Assembly: GCF_000828655.1 (NCBI RefSeq)
Contig: NZ_AP014509.1
Span: forward strand, 62,001-126,000
Source of the DNA: Thermotoga caldifontis AZM44c09
GTDB lineage: Bacteria; Thermotogota; Thermotogae; Thermotogales; DSM-5069
DNA: 64,000 nt
Reading direction: 5' to 3'
Below, one piece after another: positions 61,478 through 64,000 of this stretch; position 1 is the first letter of the stretch, and each line of letters begins with the position of its first letter. The notes below the pieces were generated by a model, which did no database searches, had not been told where the DNA came from, and worked only from the letters and a program-made list of their open reading frames with translations. The translations under genes were made by a program, and so were the position numbers.

Positions 61478-63042
61478 TCTTTCACCCCCAGTTTGCGTTC
61501 GAGCGCGTCGCGGATCGGATTCTCGTAAGTTTCACTCTTTCTGAACACTCCTTCCAGTCCTTTCCCGCCGTTCCTGCTCCTTTTTATGTCGGCGAACACA
61601 CCCTGCTCGATCGCGCTGAACAGTCCCACATCGCTTATGTGTTCCAGCAGTTCAACGGCCTTTCTCAAAACCTCGTTCGCCCTTCTCTCTATGAACCCTC
61701 CCGGTTTGAACAGGACCTCGTCGCCCAGATGTCTCGTGGCAGAGAAGACGTAATTCGCGTTGACGAGCGCGAGGTATCTGTCGTGCATGTACGGTGTGTG
61801 GATGGCCTCCGTGAGGATACCGAGCAACTGGATGGCCTGACCGGTCATGGAAGACACGAGATTGAAGAGCGTGTTCATCGCGTAGCCTTTGAATATGTTG
61901 CCCGTCATGTACCTCGTGGGTGGCATGTACTTGACGGGACAATCCGGGAACAATTCGCGCGTGAGCATGGCGTGCGCTATCTCGTAGAGCAGAGAATCTT
62001 CAACGTCCGGGTTTATCTCGAACGCGTGTCCAAGGCCCATCAAATGGGGCTTGAGACCCGCTTTGATGGCGAACTGTTCGTTGATGAGCTGTGAAGCGGT
62101 GACGGTGTGCGCTTTCTCTATCGCGTCCGCGGTCGTCAAATAGTTGTCCTCACCCGTGTTTATCGTGATGTTCGCGTACGCACACACCAGTCTTGAAATG
62201 TACTGGTCCGTGAAGGTTCGGAGCATGTTGATGTCTCTGAACAGAATGCCGTACATCGCGTCGTTCAGAAGGATGTCCAGTCCCTCGAATGCGGCCATGA
62301 CCGCGATTTCTGGCATGCACAGGCCCGAAGCGTAGTTCACCTGCCTTATGTAACGTCCCACCTTTCGCGCCGCATCGTCCAGGGCCTGTCTCATGATCCT
62401 GAAATTCTCCTGAGTCGCGTACGTTCCACCGTAACCTTCCGTGGTCGCACCGTAGGGCACGTAATCGAGCAAGCTCTGCGCTGTGGAGCGTATCACCGCG
62501 ATGATGTCCGCACCCTGAAACACCGCGGCGCGCGCCTGAACGACGTCCTCAAAGATGTTTCCCGTCGCCACGATGAGGTACTTGTAGGGTTTCGGAGGAT
62601 CCCCGAGCTCCTCCAGCAGTGCGTCCCTCTCTTCGCTCCTGCGTTTTATTCTCTCTAAGGCCTTCTCGACCAGCTGTTGGGAGAACTCCTCGTAGACGTG
62701 CCTCTTCGGTTGTGGCAGCGTTCGCAGGTCCAGCCCGTCCGCCACAGCCTCACACACCTGCTGGACATCTTTATCGAGAACGATCGAAGCGCTCACGATG
62801 GGCCTGAAAACTCCACCATCCAGCATCTTCCACTCTTTGAGCTTGTCCACGACCACGTTCACCAGAGGTATCTGATCCTCACCCACCACGCCGTCCACAC
62901 CCAGAATTCTGAGCGTGGCGCGCTCGGTGGAGACAGTTGAGTGCTCGTCTATGATCTTCTGGACATCGTCGGTGATCTTCTTTGCGAGCGATCTGGCGTA
63001 CTCAACGAGTTTCGAATCGAGCTTGATCGTTGGTCTCGCCAC
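61474..63042 (-). CDS. kamD: Lysine 5,6-aminomutase alpha subunit KamD
   Basis: 522 residues, about the family length. The TIM-barrel KamD/OraS pattern is visible in GVDGVVGEDQIPLVNVVVDK, LIVATGNIFEDVVQARAAVFQG, YGATTEGYGGTYATQENF and the strongly conserved HLMGLGHAFEINPD. It binds AdoCbl with KamE in a heterotetramer. GTG 63042 has GGAGGTG 5-9 bases upstream. No other lysine-fermentation genes (kamA, kdd, kce, kal) lie in the window, so the pathway cannot be shown complete here. Confidence 0.95.
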   Translation of the reverse strand: MARPTIKLDSKLVEYARSLAKKITDDVQKIIDEHSTVSTERATLRILGVDGVVGEDQIPLVNVVVDKLKEWKMLDGGVFRPIVSASIVLDKDVQQVCEAVADGLDLRTLPQPKRHVYEEFSQQLVEKALERIKRRSEERDALLEELGDPPKPYKYLIVATGNIFEDVVQARAAVFQGADIIAVIRSTAQSLLDYVPYGATTEGYGGTYATQENFRIMRQALDDAARKVGRYIRQVNYASGLCMPEIAVMAAFEGLDILLNDAMYGILFRDINMLRTFTDQYISRLVCAYANITINTGEDNYLTTADAIEKAHTVTASQLINEQFAIKAGLKPHLMGLGHAFEINPDVEDSLLYEIAHAMLTRELFPDCPVKYMPPTRYMTGNIFKGYAMNTLFNLVSSMTGQAIQLLGILTEAIHTPYMHDRYLALVNANYVFSATRHLGDEVLFKPGGFIERRANEVLRKAVELLEHISDVGLFSAIEQGVFADIKRSRNGGKGLEGVFRKSETYENPIRDALERKLGVKE

Positions 63043-63142
63043 CCAACCACCTCCACCGTTATCGTATCATATTTATTTCATCCACGTGAATTAGTGAAAC
63101 GACACCGTAAAGATGATAGAATTTTTCAGAGGTGATCTCGAC

Positions 63143-63646
63143 GTGAAGGCCTTCTGGAAGGTTCTCATCTACATGGTCCTTTTTTCCGTTTTCCACTTTG
63201 GATACGAGCTCACAGGCTGGAACTTTCTCAGGATTTTCTGCGGCACGGACGAATCGGTCTTTGAACACCTCAAGATGGGATTCTGGGCGTACTTCTTCGC
63301 GAGCACCATCGAATTCGCCGTCGCGAAGAAGAGAGAGAACTTCTGGCCCTCAAGGCTGTTCTCAACCATCCTCGTACCCTGGTTCATAGCGATCGTGTGG
63401 TACATGGTGCCGGCGATCTTTGGAAAGCTCGAAAGCCTGGCGCTCGAACTGATCTGGGCCTTCGCAGTCGTGATCATCTCGGGTCTTTTCGGGATCGCTG
63501 CAGAAAGACAGCTCGAAGCTGTGAGAGTTTCGAGAAGCTTCAACACGATCTTAGCGATTCTCTTCATCGTCTCGGTGGTGTTCTTCGTGAGGTTCTCTTT
63601 GACCAAGCCCTGGATAGACCTGTTCGTTGACCCGTCCACGTTGTGA
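63143..63646 (+). CDS. DUF6512-like membrane protein
   Basis: 167 residues, about five to six membrane helices with no charged catalytic motif. The pattern FHFGYELTGWNF...GTDESVFEHLKMGFWAYFF near the start recalls the DUF6512 family of unknown function. GTG 63143 is preferred because GAGGTGAT at 63129-63136 is 6 bases upstream. An in-frame ATG at 63113 would add ten residues but lacks a ribosome site. It stands between kamD (divergent) and aspS. Confidence 0.65.
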   Translation: MKAFWKVLIYMVLFSVFHFGYELTGWNFLRIFCGTDESVFEHLKMGFWAYFFASTIEFAVAKKRENFWPSRLFSTILVPWFIAIVWYMVPAIFGKLESLALELIWAFAVVIISGLFGIAAERQLEAVRVSRSFNTILAILFIVSVVFFVRFSLTKPWIDLFVDPSTL

Positions 63647-63694
63647 GACTTTGCTGTATTATTTTCTAAAAGGGAACGCACAGGAGGTTGGTTT

Positions 63695-64000
63695 ATGCTG
63701 CGAACACACACGTGTGGAGAACTCAGAATCAGCGATGTTGGGAAGAAGGTTAAACTGGCGGGCTGGGTCGACAGGATCAGAGACCTCGGCGGCGTGAAGT
63801 TCGTCATGCTGAGAGACAGGTACGGTCAAACCCAGATCGTGCTGTCGAAGGATTTCGATCTCGATCTGAAACGAGAAGCCGTGATCTCAGTCGAAGGTAT
63901 CGTGAAAGAAAGGCCGAAGGACACGATCAACAGAGAACTCCCAACGGGCGAGATCGAAGTGATGGCCGAACGCATCGAGATCCTCTCTTCACCTGAAAAG
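63695..64000 (+). CDS. aspS: Aspartate-tRNA ligase AspS, 5' part (continues past window)
   Basis: Only the first 102 codons are in the window, and the frame is open at its edge. The translation ([20 protein letters not shown], then [20 protein letters not shown] and [13 protein letters not shown]) is the anticodon-binding OB-fold of bacterial aspartyl-tRNA synthetase. AGGAGGT lies 6 bases before the ATG. Whether it is the discriminating or non-discriminating type needs the missing part. Confidence 0.93.
   Translation, partial: MLRTHTCGELRISDVGKKVKLAGWVDRIRDLGGVKFVMLRDRYGQTQIVLSKDFDLDLKREAVISVEGIVKERPKDTINRELPTGEIEVMAERIEILSSPEK

Overview
The window is about 64 kb of dense, intron-free bacterial chromosome, with short intergenic gaps, many 4-base ATGA overlaps, frequent GTG/TTG starts and strong GGAGG-type ribosome sites. 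Gene content points to a hyperthermophilic or thermophilic anaerobe of the Thermotogales, probably a Pseudothermotoga-like species: FliY-type flagellar switch, a Thermotoga-type flagellar operon, NAD-dependent GH4 glycosidase, Rnf complex, encapsulin with ferritin-like cargo, archaeal-type phosphoglycerate mutase, HD-GYP/GGDEF signalling, and a DHH-CBS-nucleotidyltransferase fusion. The species call is inference from gene families; no database search was possible.

Layout. 1-5.9 kb is a sensory and c-di-GMP block: a partial HD-GYP protein, a chemoreceptor with a heme H-NOX sensor, a PAS/GAF HD-GYP phosphodiesterase and a GAF-GGDEF cyclase. 5.9-7.3 kb is a GH4 glycosidase. Two tRNAs (Ser-GCU, Arg-GCG) follow, with a Ppx/GppA gene running antisense into the second. 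8.5-18.9 kb is one flagellar operon (motE-like, fliK, flgD, flgE, flbD, motA, motB, fliL, fliM, fliY and a LolA-like protein). 18.8-23.6 kb holds a metallo-beta-lactamase-fold protein, CsaB, an encapsulin shell with ferritin-like cargo, a divergent ferritin-VIT1 iron exporter and a B12-type binding protein. 23.6-29.9 kb has an MFS carrier, an aminotransferase, an ABC exporter, a secreted beta-helix protein and a methyltransferase. 29.9-41.2 kb is one long minus-strand run: glgD, glgC, an unknown tail-anchored protein, a pseudopilin, a radical SAM protein, rnfCDGEAB, dprA, ackA. 41.2-46.2 kb (plus) has rbgA, a TPR protein, apgM and comEC. 46.1-48.2 kb (minus) is tRNA-Ser(GGA), rimP, nusA, fur. 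48.3-52.1 kb is another HD-GYP and a chemoreceptor. The rest contains a MATE transporter, a lysozyme-like lipoprotein, a beta-lactamase-family hydrolase, a secreted propeller-like protein, SAM hydrolase, the DHH-CBS-CCA fusion, kamDE, a DUF6512-like membrane protein and the start of aspS.

Physiologically the window joins motility and its sensory input (receptors, c-di-GMP enzymes, stator, switch and hook parts), ion-coupled energy conservation (Rnf) with acetate kinase, glycogen synthesis, iron sequestration and export, and DNA uptake (comEC, dprA, possibly the pseudopilin). The observations I rate highest are the H-NOX receptor with an O2-type distal pocket in an apparent anaerobe, the encapsulin/ferritin/iron-exporter locus, a terminator between a tRNA and rimP-nusA that leaves no visible room for a promoter, two genes that seem to start at AUA, and an RnfB reduced to its first iron-sulfur module. 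No CRISPR array, insertion sequence or prophage was seen.
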